DNA of 64,000 nucleotides, from positions 124,001 to 188,000 of the forward strand of contig QZCP01000401.1 in assembly GCA_003956705.1 (NCBI GenBank). Direction: 5' to 3'. Made by a program: the position numbers and the translations under genes. The DNA comes from Brevipalpus yothersi (taxonomy: Eukaryota; Arthropoda; Arachnida; Trombidiformes; Tenuipalpidae). Each line of letters opens with the position of its first letter. The first letter of the stretch is position 1. The notes beneath the pieces were generated by a model. That model saw only the letters and a program-made list of their open reading frames with translations, searched no databases and was not told the origin of the DNA. Positions 47,101-58,126 of this stretch are shown here, in pieces.

Positions 47101-47186
47101 TTGAGTTTTTCTTGGAAGAGAAAGCCTATTCAGCTATTAAAAAATATCAAGCCGACCTGAATATTAAAGCTCATGTTAAAAAGTGA
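44155..47186 (+). CDS. fused tandem adenylosuccinate lyase (two ADSL units)
   Basis: Three exons join in phase: 44155-45264, 45344-46777 and 46857-47186, giving a predicted 957-aa protein made of two ADSL units. Unit A is residues 1-468. It lacks the usual final 11 residues and runs through YQSK into a second start-like MDQND at residue 471 (45644). Unit B is residues 471-957. No stop interrupts exon 2. Both units keep RHDVMAH and the YTH..QPAQ histidine. Unit A's signature loop reads GSGAMPYELNPMPSER, losing the conserved Lys. Unit B keeps GSSAMPYKRNPMRSER but has HLSATSGYVRDN and TIGQR in place of HLGATSCYVGDN and TIGKR. The two 79-bp introns are identical, implying recent duplication or gene conversion. 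It could be a functional covalent dimer, a neofunctionalised protein or an early pseudogene. It converges on PPT1-B with 41 bp between stops. Confidence 0.85.
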
Positions 47187-47227
47187 GGGAAAAATTTTTA
47201 ATCATAGAACATTATTCTTCGTTTGTT

Positions 47228-48230
47228 TTACATGAGGTAATTCTTCACGATAGTATCAATAAACCATTGATGAGTGAACTTCAAATGATCCCCGATCACG
47301 GTATAATTTTTCAATTTACCTTGTTCATTCAATGTTTTCAATCCTATCCGATCTGATTTGTAAAGATCAGTCTCTTCCATGGGAATAATTTTCGATGATT
47401 GTCCAGGTACATATTGTCCGAAAGTTTCGGATTCGATTGGTTGAACGAATGAATCTTTTGTGAATAAAACCATGACAAATTTTTCAAGTTTCAAAAGATT
47501 ATCTTTGTAAATCTGTTTCACTTCCCTCTCATTGTTAATATCGGCCAAAAATATACTCTTTTCTCGGTAAGTTTCCTCTTTCGTTGGATCATGCCAATAT
47601 TGTGCTTGAACTGGTGAAAAAGGAACAAAAAACAACAATTAAAAGTTAATCTCCAGCAGCAAGATCAAAGATCATCTGATCTCATTCTGATTAACGCTGA
47701 TTGATATTTATACACACACAGATATATCACTTACCAACATGATCTTGAACAAAACTTTCATAGGCACCATAGCTCAACATTTTACGAACCAAATTGCAAA
47801 GTGTCACATTACTACCTGGACATCTAGGAAAACCGAAAACACCTTGATGCTGGGCTCCGAAAGTGATTAAATTAGCCACAGGAAGTGAACATCTCTGCAC
47901 AACTGCCCGAGCGAATTGACCACCTTGAGAAAAGCCCAAAAAATTGAAGCCTTTGGCCAATTTTGGATCATTGCTCAACATTTCACAAACTGTGTCTACT
48001 TGATCGTTGACATTCATGAAGTAAGAATTGAAAATATCTTCTTCTTCATTCTTGCCAATTCGTATCGAAGTCACATAAATATCTGGAATCTGTCCTGTGA
48101 TCAAGTTTACCAGGACATCAAGTCCAGTGGAATGGTCACCCATTCCATGCCATAGGACCACAGGTAAGGCGGCATCAGCTGTATGTAACAATAAAGTAAC
48201 AAAAATCGAATAAACAAAACTTGATTTCAT
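47228..48230 (-). CDS. PPT1: palmitoyl-protein thioesterase 1, paralogue B
   Basis: This has the same enzyme family and structure as paralogue A: exons 48230-47735 and 47610-47228, 292 aa. A signal peptide (MKSSFVYSIFVTLLLHTADA) precedes LPVVLWHGMGDHSTG. The GFSQGGQFARAVVQRC elbow, TKD aspartate and GDHLKF histidine are intact, so it should be catalytically competent. It is diverged from A across the whole protein, e.g. NVTLCNLVRKML versus KNICDWVRKAL, while exon sizes are unchanged, so the duplication is older than the ADSL fusion. The ATG chosen begins the signal peptide; a few in-frame codons lie upstream. Confidence 0.94.
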
Positions 48231-49206
48231 CTTAATTAACTCTTCCTCCAAGCAACTCAAATTAGCAGAGACATAAAAAATGTGTTGATGCTACTTTTTT
48301 CTCTCTTTCTCGGTTGGATGATCGATAAGATTACTCTGCTCACAATAATTATCTTCCATTGAAAGCTATCACAATGTCAATAAAGTGAGAGAAAATGTTG
48401 AACCTTTGGAGTGTCAAAATTGTTGTCATATTACCTACCTGATTATTTATGATTTTGTCGAGTTGATCTCATCATTTTGTTATTGATAATTGAATCATTG
48501 ATAGAATAGAATTGCTTAACATGACGCTGGACTTATCAATTTGGAAAACTATGTTGCGATTAGATGATTAGCTACATGGTTTGAATAGATTGAGAATATT
48601 AGAATTTCAAAAAGTAACAGTTCCCAAGTTTTTTTGGTGGCAAACTTTGAATAACTGTAAACACATACTTGATATCAATAGATTAAAGGTTCATCATTAG
48701 AAATTGATTACTTTCAATCTATGATAGCTTTTCCCGAGGCTAACAATAATGATGTCTCTCTTAAAAACAATTTCAGGTATTTTTAAATCAAAGAAAATAC
48801 TAATTGTTGTGATAGAAAAATGTTACTCATTTTGCAAAAACTTGAATAAAATAGGTAAAAATTTTTCATTTTCTCAAAACCTCTTTTTCTTTTTTTTTCC
48901 ACAACAAAATAACAGTTCAACAAATTGATTTAAATTCAAGATGATGAATGAAATGAAGTTTCAAAAAATTTAATTGAACCTCAACGTTCGGACACTTGAT
49001 CTTAAAAATAAATTTGTTCCAAAAACGGAGAAGGGCTACTCAGACTGGGAAAAAGAATCGGGTTTTTGGAGAGCAGTTAGGAAAGCAGTTAGAAACCAGA
49101 TATTCGAGTCTGCTGGGCACCAAGACCTCTTTTTTCAGGGCGCTCTTCCATTTCATGACCTAGTCATGAATTAATCGTGATCTAAATTTTCTCAACCCTC
49201 ATCGTG
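48231..49206. other. divergent intergenic, PPT1-B and F-box 2
   Basis: About 1 kb of AT-rich DNA between outward-facing genes, with a short CT tract at 48300. A 66-codon plus frame at 48974-49174 shows no domain. No gene is supported. Confidence 0.45.
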
Positions 49207-50553
49207 ATGGACACCGTGTTTGCCGTTGATCATATTCTTGAACTTATTTTCAACAATCTCTCTGGCCGAGATCTACTCAATTGTCAACTTGTGTCCTGTG
49301 AATGGTTCACTGTCGCTCGAAAAGTTCTATCACGTCGACGATCAAGCTACTTTTATCTGAGTGATTCGAATATATTGCAAATAAATGCGAAAACAGTCAA
49401 AGGAGATGCCAAAATTGAAGGGGTAAACTTTCCAAATATTTTTTCTCACAAACGGAAAAATTTCTCATTCTCAATCAATTTTTAGGAAGTTTTTTGGTTC
49501 CAATGGTTGATGAAAAACTTTCCTTCAACCCAATTTCTAGTGAGTATACCGAAATTCCTCCCTCTCTTCCTTTCATACAATCTTATTCTATCATATTTGC
49601 TCCAGAAAATTACATCTGACTCAATTGAGGGCGATCATGTTGAAAACTGTATCAGTAGCAGTGATCCTGTGTTCATACGCAAAGTGATAGCTGACAGAAC
49701 GATGTGTGCACCAAAATTTGCTCTCATATTTGGACCACTTTCACCCGCCTGTGTGCCCAGTGGAGTGCCAACATTGATAATTGGAACCAATAAGGCCATC
49801 TATTCTGCTGAACAGAGCAAAAAAGTTCGAGAAAATGCTTCCTCTCTGGTCAATGTGTCTGGCTTTCTGTTGAGTGATTCATGCACAAATCTGAAAATTG
49901 AATTGATCAGCAATTGGTTTGACCCGTCACTGGATGTATCGAAAACAATTAGTAGCCTGAAATTTCCAAAATATGTTCTTATCCGATTGGATCAAGCTGA
50001 TGGCATAACTCATAATCCAAAGCTCCAAAGTTTTCTTGCTCATCTGAGTGATGTCAATTGTAAAGTATCTCTTGTGTGTTCACCTTTCTGCATCCACCGA
50101 ACTTCATCCATGTCTGATAAGAGTTTCGTTTACGGAACCCAACCTGTGGTCATCTTCTCTGGACCCAAGATGGTGACCGTCCAGAAAAGTTTCACCGATT
50201 TGGATGCAGATTTCCTGATGGAGGTGAAAATGTTCAAGAGTTCATTGAATTTTGATCCAGATTTGAATGATCAGTCATCTCAAACTTTGGGTTTCGTTTT
50301 CGGAACGTCTCTGTCCGAATTTTGCATGGAAAGAATTAGGCAAATTTTTCCTCGAGTTGTATTTATTGGAGCAGTCTACAATATGAACAGAACCATCATT
50401 GCGAATTATTTTGATGATCAACCATCATCTTACTTCCAGCCTGTCTCTTTAAAAAGTTTCTCTGAGAGAGTCAAAACGACTTTGATGAGAGGTTCACCTC
50501 CGAAAGATGGATTCACAATTACATTGATGAACATCGCTTCAAATGCCAGATAA
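49207..50553 (+). CDS. FBXO22-like F-box/FIST protein, paralogue 2
   Basis: Three exons, 49207-49422, 49486-49539 and 49606-50553, join in phase 0 (405 aa). The F-box (HILELIFNNLSGRDLLNCQLVSCEWFT) and RKVLSRRRSSYFYLSDS match paralogue 1. The FIST region shows MCAPKFALIFGPLSPACV, QTLGFVFG and IFPRVVFIGAVYN. The 66-nt second intron (49540-49605) has no stop and is a multiple of three, so its retention would simply add 22 residues. The role as a ubiquitin-ligase substrate receptor is inferred from FBXO22. It ends 66 bp from the ENGase stop, convergent. Confidence 0.8.
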
Positions 50554-50619
50554 GAGAGATGATAATCTGCTTTAGTGATGAAATGATTGTTTTAGAAGTT
50601 TATTTCATTTTATCATACT

Positions 50620-52337
50620 TCAAATCAATTCACTATCAGTCCGTGGAAATATCTGACAGGAAAAAGAGAAGGAAAGGCGATGAATTTTTTCTCATCAACA
50701 AAATGAATTGTAATTACATTTGATGTTACAAACCTTCAATGAGCCTAATAAAATGCCGTTTTCTTTAAATTCTTCATTAAAATCCAATTGAATGGAGTAC
50801 AAATATTTGAAATCACCAGAACGAGAGATTTGATATCCAGCAAGAATCCATCCATTGTCAATATTAGCGCTAGCAAACCATTGAAAACTGGGATTTATCC
50901 TAATTGGGACAAAGTTTTTGATAAAAATTCTCGAAATCATCCAAAATTATCTAGATTACCAACCTTTCTGAATGAAATTGAAGTTCATTTGAAATATCCG
51001 AATCATCAGAAGATCCCATTTTTACTATTATCGGAATTTTTTGAGGTAAATATTCACCAACTTTATGAGTTAAATTGATCTCAATTGAAGTTTGAGAAAG
51101 ATCGAAACAGCAACTCAAAATGGGTTCATCAAAATCTCGTAAAAGTAGACAAGAGCCTCCATTGAACGCCTCATCCACATATACTTCATCGTGATGATAG
51201 TTTCTTGTTAGAGGATCACATTTAGATAAATTGAACCATGGATTTGAATCAATCTTGAGGCCATCCTTATAGATCGAATTTCCAAAACCTTGACAAAAGT
51301 TTGTCTCGAAAGGCAATAACTTTGGAACATGTCGAATAGGCAGCTGAAGTTTTCGCCAAAAATCGATCTGATTCTTTTCAAAATCCTCTTCGCCCATCAC
51401 TTCGTGAACCCATCCAGGAGCAAATAGTGCAATTGAGAAAGAATAGGAAATAATTTTTTCGATTGCTAACGATGTGTTGAATCCTCCACCACCATAACAT
51501 CCACGTCCAAAAATATCGACACCAACGAAAACATCTTGAATTCTATCATGAGCAAATTTGAGTGACCTTTCTAGACTCTCATCGTTCCATCCATAATTGA
51601 GAAAGATTCCATCACATTTACGAAAGAATTCGATATTCTTATCATTGAGTTCATTTTGCCAATCCAATTCTCCTTTGATCGTAACCGAATCGTACCAGAT
51701 GACAATGGATTGCGGATCCACAGAACTCATCTCTGATTTCAAAAGTTCCAAAAAATTGACTAAACAAGGCACATTGGAATCATCTATCGGATTCTCTATA
51801 TTGATGAACCAACCATCAAATCCATAGGTTGATGCAATGGAAATCAATTGTTTCACCAGATTCATCATGAGTTTCTCACATGAGAAAATGGTTTCGCAGA
51901 TTGCTTTACCAGACACATCTTCAACTATGAAAGTTCCTAGAATTGGAACTCCATTTCTATGAGCTGCACTGATCCATGTTATCGGCGGAATTGTGACCAA
52001 ATAATGACTGAAGTATATGAAAATATCGATGTAAGCCCAATGAAAAAACCGATAGGCACTCGAATTGCTACATCCATCCACAAACCTATTGTGAAGTGGA
52101 AAGGTCAGAGAGAGAGACATTAAAATTTGGCCGGGAAACATAATCAAAACAAACATCTTACCTGTCTTCCTGATAGCCACCTTTCATGTCATGGCACAAG
52201 ATAACCTTTGATCCATGATAAAATTTGTGCTCATGTAGTTTGATGGGCTTTTCGAACTTGAACTCTTGCGGACACCATTCCTGTAGCTCCTCAAATGTCC
52301 TCAAAGGTTGACACTCACGATCAGAACACATGATCAT
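50620..52337 (-). CDS. ENGASE: cytosolic endo-beta-N-acetylglucosaminidase (GH85)
   Basis: ENGase cleaves the chitobiose core of free N-glycans in the cytosol during glycoprotein disposal. Four exons join in phase: 52337-52162, 52085-50964, 50899-50734 and 50652-50620 (498 aa). Signatures include LCHDMKGGYQED, HWAYIDIFIYFSHYLVTIPP, AAHRNGVPILGTFI and FDGWFINIENPI with the catalytic Asn and Glu of GH85. FLNYGWND, VFVGVDIFGRG and FNGGSCLLL follow. No signal peptide is seen, consistent with a cytosolic enzyme. Human ENGase is much longer (about 740 aa), mainly in its C-terminal part, which is short here. The last exon (IFPRTDSELI) is small and rests on splice consensus and phase. ATG 52337 or 52331 may start it. 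Confidence 0.92.
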
Positions 52338-53953
52338 GTGATCATTATCAGATTTAAATATATTGGATTATATAAAAACATTCCTCAGTGTCCGGTAAAC
52401 ACATGAGAACATTATCTACCAGTTGGACAAACAAAATGAACACATCCATCTTCTGAGCCACACATTCAGACATGACTTTGAGCATCAAGTAGATCACTTC
52501 TCAATCGGACACTTCTCATTAATTCGGAGCGAGTCATCGATTGAACGATGAAACTCATTGTGTCAGCATTTAATTTAAACTTTGAACATGATTGTCACTA
52601 CTTTTCCATCTGATTTGTTGATCCATAGTTTCTGAAAGAGAGATGATGATAATAAAACTTAGTCTCCGACATTGGAAGGCCAATCTTCATCAGAACATGG
52701 TTGGAGAAAAATGTCCGAACTTAATGATGATGACAAGATAAGATCAAATATCGAACATACCCCAATTTCCTAATGAAAATAAAGAAAAAATAAGTTTACA
52801 AAAAAAACGCAAACAGGCACAACATGAAATCCAAAGTCTAGATTCTAGACCATAAAAGCCAACAATATATAAACAAAGTCGAACTGCTATTCACACGTGG
52901 ACAACAAACCTAACTTTCGCTGTCACTAGGTGAGAAGTGAGAAGGTCTATGTCAAAGAGTAAGGAGGAAGTTCCTCTTTGGTCTATGTGATCTCTGGCTA
53001 CCAGTGAGATTCCTTTCCTTCCATGATCTGCTTCAATCTTATGGTGATCGAATTCTTTGCTAAACTTTACTTGGATGAATCGAGTATACATGTCAGGAAA
53101 AAAATCACATGCATTCGAATCATCTAGAGTGGTTCTCTATATTTTTTTTAGATCACAGCTGATTCGAATGTGAATTTGAGATCGATTTTCCTCAAGAAAA
53201 ACCACGCATATGATTCAATTTGACGAATATATATTGGAAGAGGATCATGAGTGGAGCATATTTATTTAGGCTCAATTAGTTTATTCATCCCTAATTTGAC
53301 ACTTTCCTTCATCGCAAAATCGGATGCCTATGGAATGATGATGTCAAATGAGAGATATTTAAACCACAGACCATTCATTCTTGATCAAAGCTATCGCTTT
53401 CATGACCAAAGTGTAATTATAAATTAGTTATGAATAGCTAGTCCCTTAGTATTTATGAATCATCATTTCAGTAATGATTAATGAATGCCTACGCAAGTAG
53501 GCATATACACGTACGTGTCCATTAAATTCAAATTTTTTACATAAGCATTAACTCTCTACTTTCCTTACCATCGATTGTTCGTAAAACAATCAAAAAGTGA
53601 ATGGAAACGGTTGATCACAAATCAATTAGCATCAAATGCATTCTCTCTCTCTTCCTCTGAAAAAATTTCATCAGCAAAATCATTTCAATGAAGTACTCTC
53701 TGAAATTCCAGCATTCTCATCGTCAGCATCCAACTAATTACCATGAAATTAAAGTCCACAATTTAGTTCCGCTGGAATGTGTGTGCTTAACGTTACGAAT
53801 TGAAGAGAGAAACGATATGAATAGAGGGCGCATTTAAAAGGTGTATTGCGTCATCTGTTTTCTTTTTTCGTAACATTTGAAGACGCTGTTTTGATTGTTT
53901 AGTTTGAATGATAAAACTTTTGCCAATTGTGTGTATATTTTTAACGTTATATA
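52338..53953. other. divergent intergenic, ENGase and F-box 3
   Basis: About 1.6 kb, AT-rich, between outward-facing genes. A 66-codon minus frame at 52891-53091 has no recognisable motif. No gene was found. Confidence 0.45.
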
Positions 53954-55488
53954 ATGGATAAAGTATTTCAAATTGATCATATATTGGAATTGATTTGTAG
54001 CTTTTTGAATGCTAAAGATTTATTGAATGTTACCCTGGTGAATAGGAAATGTTTCCTTGTGGCTAGAAAATCTCTCGCATCATCAACAAACAAATTCTTT
54101 TATTTGAGTTCACGTTCTGGTTGTGAAGATTCTTTGGTAAGTAGTAAACGATGTGTAAATACGGTTGAATGAAATGGAAACACATAGGATCTGAATGAAA
54201 ATTTATCCTCGTTGTTTTGATTTTCCTGACACCATTATTTACCTCCCCAAGAATCAAACTGAGCCATCTGATAGTTCATCAAGTGTTCCCCTTGTTCAGA
54301 TGCTGGTAAGTGGTCAAGATGCATGACGTGTTTTGCAAATTTTTTGATATTCTACTCTCAATTTCAATAGGAATCTCTCAGTTCTTTGAAGAGAAGTGCA
54401 TCTCCTTTCATTCCCTCAAGACCAATTTATGCTGTAAGTTGGAGAAAATTTTCTCACAAAGTTCGATCAAACCAATTTCAAAATCTGTTTCACTGATTCT
54501 TCTTATTTTGTTGTAGGGTCTGATCTCTTCGGATGGAACGAATCAAAAAAATGAAAAAGTTCTCAAAGAATGTTCACTCGGTGGTTTCACTATGATCCCA
54601 GATCTTAGGACTTATCTTGCCTGCAAAGCGACATCAGAACAGTCTATCACTATCTATTTTGGACATAATGCAAAAATTTTACAACACTCGGTCCCCGATA
54701 GATCCCCAAGCTTGCTTATCAGTACTAGATTTCCAATTTCTTTTCCTCTGCCCAATAAGATTCAACAATTGGGTGCATCTTACTGTCAAAGCTCCCCGGT
54801 AGAAGTGATTGGATTAGCTATCAATAGATTTCAAGTCAATTACAAGATTGCTGTTTTTAGTTGGGATGATCCCAAGAGAGTCAATTCAGTTTTGAATGAT
54901 CTGAATTTTCCGATAAAACATGCTTTTTGCTTCTTCAAAAAGCCCATCTCTCTATCCAAAAAACCTGCACTCTGTGAGCTTTTAACCATTAACCATGAGA
55001 ACTTAAGTTTATTGTTTGATGATAATTTTTATGTTTATCTGAGAAGTACAGGTCGACAATTTTTGCAAATGAAGAATATGTCTTTTGCTTTTTGTGGTAA
55101 TGGAGTCAAATCAGCTCAACATCGTTTCTCGTCAACTGATGATGATGCAATTTTATCTGAATCTTTGGAATTCAGATCTTCTCTTTTATTTGATCCAGAC
55201 AAGATTGATTCTATGAATCAAACTATTGGATTCGTTATTTCATCTCATATTGTACCTATTTATCAATTTTTATCGTTGATTCAAGAGGTTTTTCCCACAG
55301 TCAACTTTATAGGCACTGCCGTTTCATGTTCTGAGTCTTTTCTGAAAAAGATGAGGCAAACAGTTCCCGATCGATCAAAAGTTGGTCAGAGGAAGAGCGA
55401 GAAAATAATTTCTACTCTTGAAAACAATTCGATGAGTGATCGACATTTCAAGATTATTCTCATAAACTTGACCCGAAATTTTTTCTGA
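53954..55488 (+). CDS. FBXO22-like F-box/FIST protein, paralogue 3
   Basis: Four exons join in phase 0: 53954-54136, 54252-54305, 54371-54433 and 54517-55488 (423 aa). An F-box (HILELICSFLNAKDLLNVTLVNRKCF) and RKSLASSTNKFFYLSS open the protein. The FIST part shows FSWDDPKRVNSVLNDL, FCGNGVKSAQHRF, QTIGFVISSH and VFPTVNFIGTAV, and the C-terminus is HFKIILINLTRNFF. It is more diverged than paralogues 1 and 2. The two small exons 2 and 3 code Ser-rich linker (SDSSSSVPLV) and were placed by phase. SCF-type function is inferred. Confidence 0.78.
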
Positions 55489-56472
55489 CCATTCTTTAAT
55501 TTGTTCAGCATTTATTGTTATTGGATGCATTCTCCCATATTGGATGAAGCGTATTAAATTTAGGAGCAGATTGGATTTGTGAAGAATCTCATCTCTCCTC
55601 TAAAACACAGAGTTTATTAATATAAGCTAAGCCCTATATGGAATGAGTGAACTTTCTTCATACCTTTGCCAAGTTTTGAAAATTTTTCCGATTTCATGCT
55701 TCAAATTGACTTTTTCTCACGATTGATTTGAACAGATCCAGGAAATTATATATCAGAACGCATATTCTAACGGCAGATAGCCCTTTTTTCGATTTATTTG
55801 CCCATTAGCTTCTCGTCTCTCACCGATATCTAGAGCATCACAATTCTATAAAGGACTAGACCGGAAAAATTTTGGCAAAGGTGGACTGACTAAATATATG
55901 CTTTCATTCTTGCTCTCACGTAAAGTGTTCACCTTTCATGTATGCTAGGAATTCATTTGAGCCTAGGAACATGATCATGCTTTATGGTAGAGTTTTTCTC
56001 GAAGATAAATATCCAGAAAATGGGTTTCGAGATTTGATCAAATTTTCTTGACCATGAATACAATTTCAACTCCCAAAGTTGAAATGGAAACCTTCCCTCC
56101 ATCGGATTCCTAAATCAACCAAGAAGAATAAACCCACTTTTTTTATGATAGGGTACGGTAGGCAAGATGATTTTTAATGATGTCAATAGATCACAAAAGT
56201 TCCACTATTATAAAAGAGACTAGATTGTTCTAATTCATGATTTCAGGAAAATACAGGCGGGACAATGTGTGTCAGTGTCTGTTGTTGGACCATTTCTCAG
56301 ATAATTAACAATGATTCATTTTCTTTATTTCCTTCATTGCAAAGGATACCAAATTGATTTTTTGAAGCACATTGAGCAAGATAGAAAAATTTTATTCTTC
56401 AGATCTTTTTTTCGACTGCTTTCCTTTTCTGCTTCTGTAGCCTCGTGAAATTTCCGCCCTTTTGCAACCATA
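55489..56472. other. non-coding stretch downstream of F-box 3
   Basis: AT-rich DNA with no open frame of coding character. Nothing identifiable was seen. Confidence 0.5.
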
Positions 56473-56718
56473 TTAATTATTATTAGTCCACTTGTTCTCA
56501 TCATCTTGTTTCCAAAACTTCAGTAAAAAATATGGTTTCATGGATGTGAGTATAAGTTCTTCTGTGAGAATATAATTTTCAATATTGGTTTTTTTGAAAT
56601 ATTCATCATGAAAAATTTTTTTAAATGGAGATAATCTCTTGTAACTCTTACCTCCATGAAAATCAGCCATGAAAATGATTGAGAACGTGAAGAGTAAGAT
56701 GATGAATGGTGAGAACAT
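56473..56718 (-). CDS. possible small secreted protein
   Basis: I do not recognise this one. From the ATG at 56718 the frame gives 81 aa with a clear signal-peptide-like start (FSPFIILLFTFSIIFMADF) and a Lys/Tyr/Asp-rich remainder ending WKQDDENKWTNNN, with no cysteines. An in-frame ATG at 56802 would make it 109 aa. A good donor (GAG|GTAAGA) lies inside at FHG|GKSYKR, so this could instead be exon 1 of a spliced gene, with the downstream part being intron. No database match can be claimed. Confidence 0.3.
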   Translation of the reverse strand: MFSPFIILLFTFSIIFMADFHGGKSYKRLSPFKKIFHDEYFKKTNIENYILTEELILTSMKPYFLLKFWKQDDENKWTNNN

Positions 56719-56802
56719 ATCAGAATAATATCTGATTTGATCTGATGAGCTGTTCACAATCAAAGGAAGAACTGAGACAACTCTACTACATATTATGTCC
56801 AT

Positions 56803-57640
56803 CTTTTAAAATGCTACATAACAGGTGAAATAACGAACTCTCAATTTGAGGTGTACAATTTTTGCTGATAGAAATCGATACCATGTTTGAATTGATAGCC
56901 ATAAAATGAGAATTGAGTCTAATAAATGCTGGTTTGACATTTACAGTAGTTTATAAATCGACAGAAGTGGAGGGTTAATGAGCAAGATGATTCATGATGG
57001 CTGAGTAAGGGATTAGCGCGAATAATGAAGCAGCATCGGAAGATGAGAACTTTTTGATTCACAGGAACCAGTTTCTAGCTTCGAGTATGCTGTCCCATAG
57101 AAGAGGATCGAAGGATTTATCTAACCTCTAAATGTTATTCGATTTCATTATTACCCAAAAGACAGAAGGTTGGATCCTCTCATAATTTCTCTTGATCTAT
57201 CCCATCAATTTGAATTTTGTTCACATCTTTGATAAGACTCGCTCTGTCCATGGCCGATATACCGTGCTGAATACCGGATCATTCGTCGAATCATCTTTTA
57301 TGTTACTTCTCGTTGTACTTCTCCAAGTTCTTTTGTTAGTCCTGTTTCGACAAATGTAAATTTTTTTCATGATGTTCGTATGAGGGATGAAAAGTTGACC
57401 AAGTCAACTAACTAAGTTGTGTTTTGAATGACTGGATGTTTCAGTTGATTTACAGTCATGAGATAAGAAACTTGACTTGATTTTCAATCCATCAACGGTT
57501 AAATACGAGCGAATAGATTTTATCGGGGGTATTATCAATTGATCTTGAAAGGAAAATGGTACATCTACAATTGAACAAAGGTGAAAACATTTTTTCAAGA
57601 AAAATTATCTTGTTTGAAGAAATTTCTTACATTTTTGCAG
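56803..57640. other. intergenic or upstream intron of the orphan ORF
   Basis: At 57300-57359 a short frame codes a 19-residue hydrophobic peptide (MLLLVVLLQVLLL...) followed by a stop. It looks like a signal sequence, but its donor phase does not join the next ORF. Otherwise nothing was identified. Confidence 0.35.
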
Positions 57641-58126
57641 ATGCTTTTACTTTCTCATCTCGAAAACCAACAAGACGAGTGTTTGAAATTTAGCGATGGA
57701 TGTGAACAAGCCAACAAAAGATTCAAAGAGGTGACAGTTGAGAGAGCAAAAAAGATCCTGTCCAATCATATTTCCAAAAACGCGATGAGATGCTTTTTCA
57801 ACAATCACGATAAAGTCTGTAGGCTTTGGGATCAGGGTGATATACGTCTCGGGTTTGATGGCATGGTTTATGTAATGAAAATAGAGAACATTTTCAAGGG
57901 TGGGAAGATTAGGGAAATTACGTGCTTTTGGAAGAGAGATTTCAGACATGATCCAGGCTTCTTCATTCGCTTCGATTTTTCACGGGTGGCTGTGGACCCA
58001 CGAGAATATTTTTCGGACTTCAAGAATTTCTGGGATAAAATGGTGGAAGAAATGTCAGAACCAGGAGACAAGCGGTCCTCTATTGAAGAGCTCATGAAAC
58101 AAAAAGCGAAGAGAACGATCAACTGA
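57641..58126 (+). CDS. orphan ORF, unknown function
   Basis: I do not recognise this gene. A 162-codon frame starts with ATG directly after a TTTTTGCAG acceptor, so upstream exons may exist. The product (161 aa) is charged and apparently globular, with alternating Phe/Trp and basic residues: KRFKEVTVERAKKIL, VCRLWDQGDIRLGFDG, EITCFWKRDFRHDPGFF and FSDFKNFWDKMVEEM. It has no transmembrane segment and only four Cys. Length, composition and an acceptor at its start favour a real exon. It sits between F-box paralogue 3 and the transposon remnants and could be transposon-associated or lineage-specific. Confidence 0.45.
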   Translation: MLLLSHLENQQDECLKFSDGCEQANKRFKEVTVERAKKILSNHISKNAMRCFFNNHDKVCRLWDQGDIRLGFDGMVYVMKIENIFKGGKIREITCFWKRDFRHDPGFFIRFDFSRVAVDPREYFSDFKNFWDKMVEEMSEPGDKRSSIEELMKQKAKRTIN

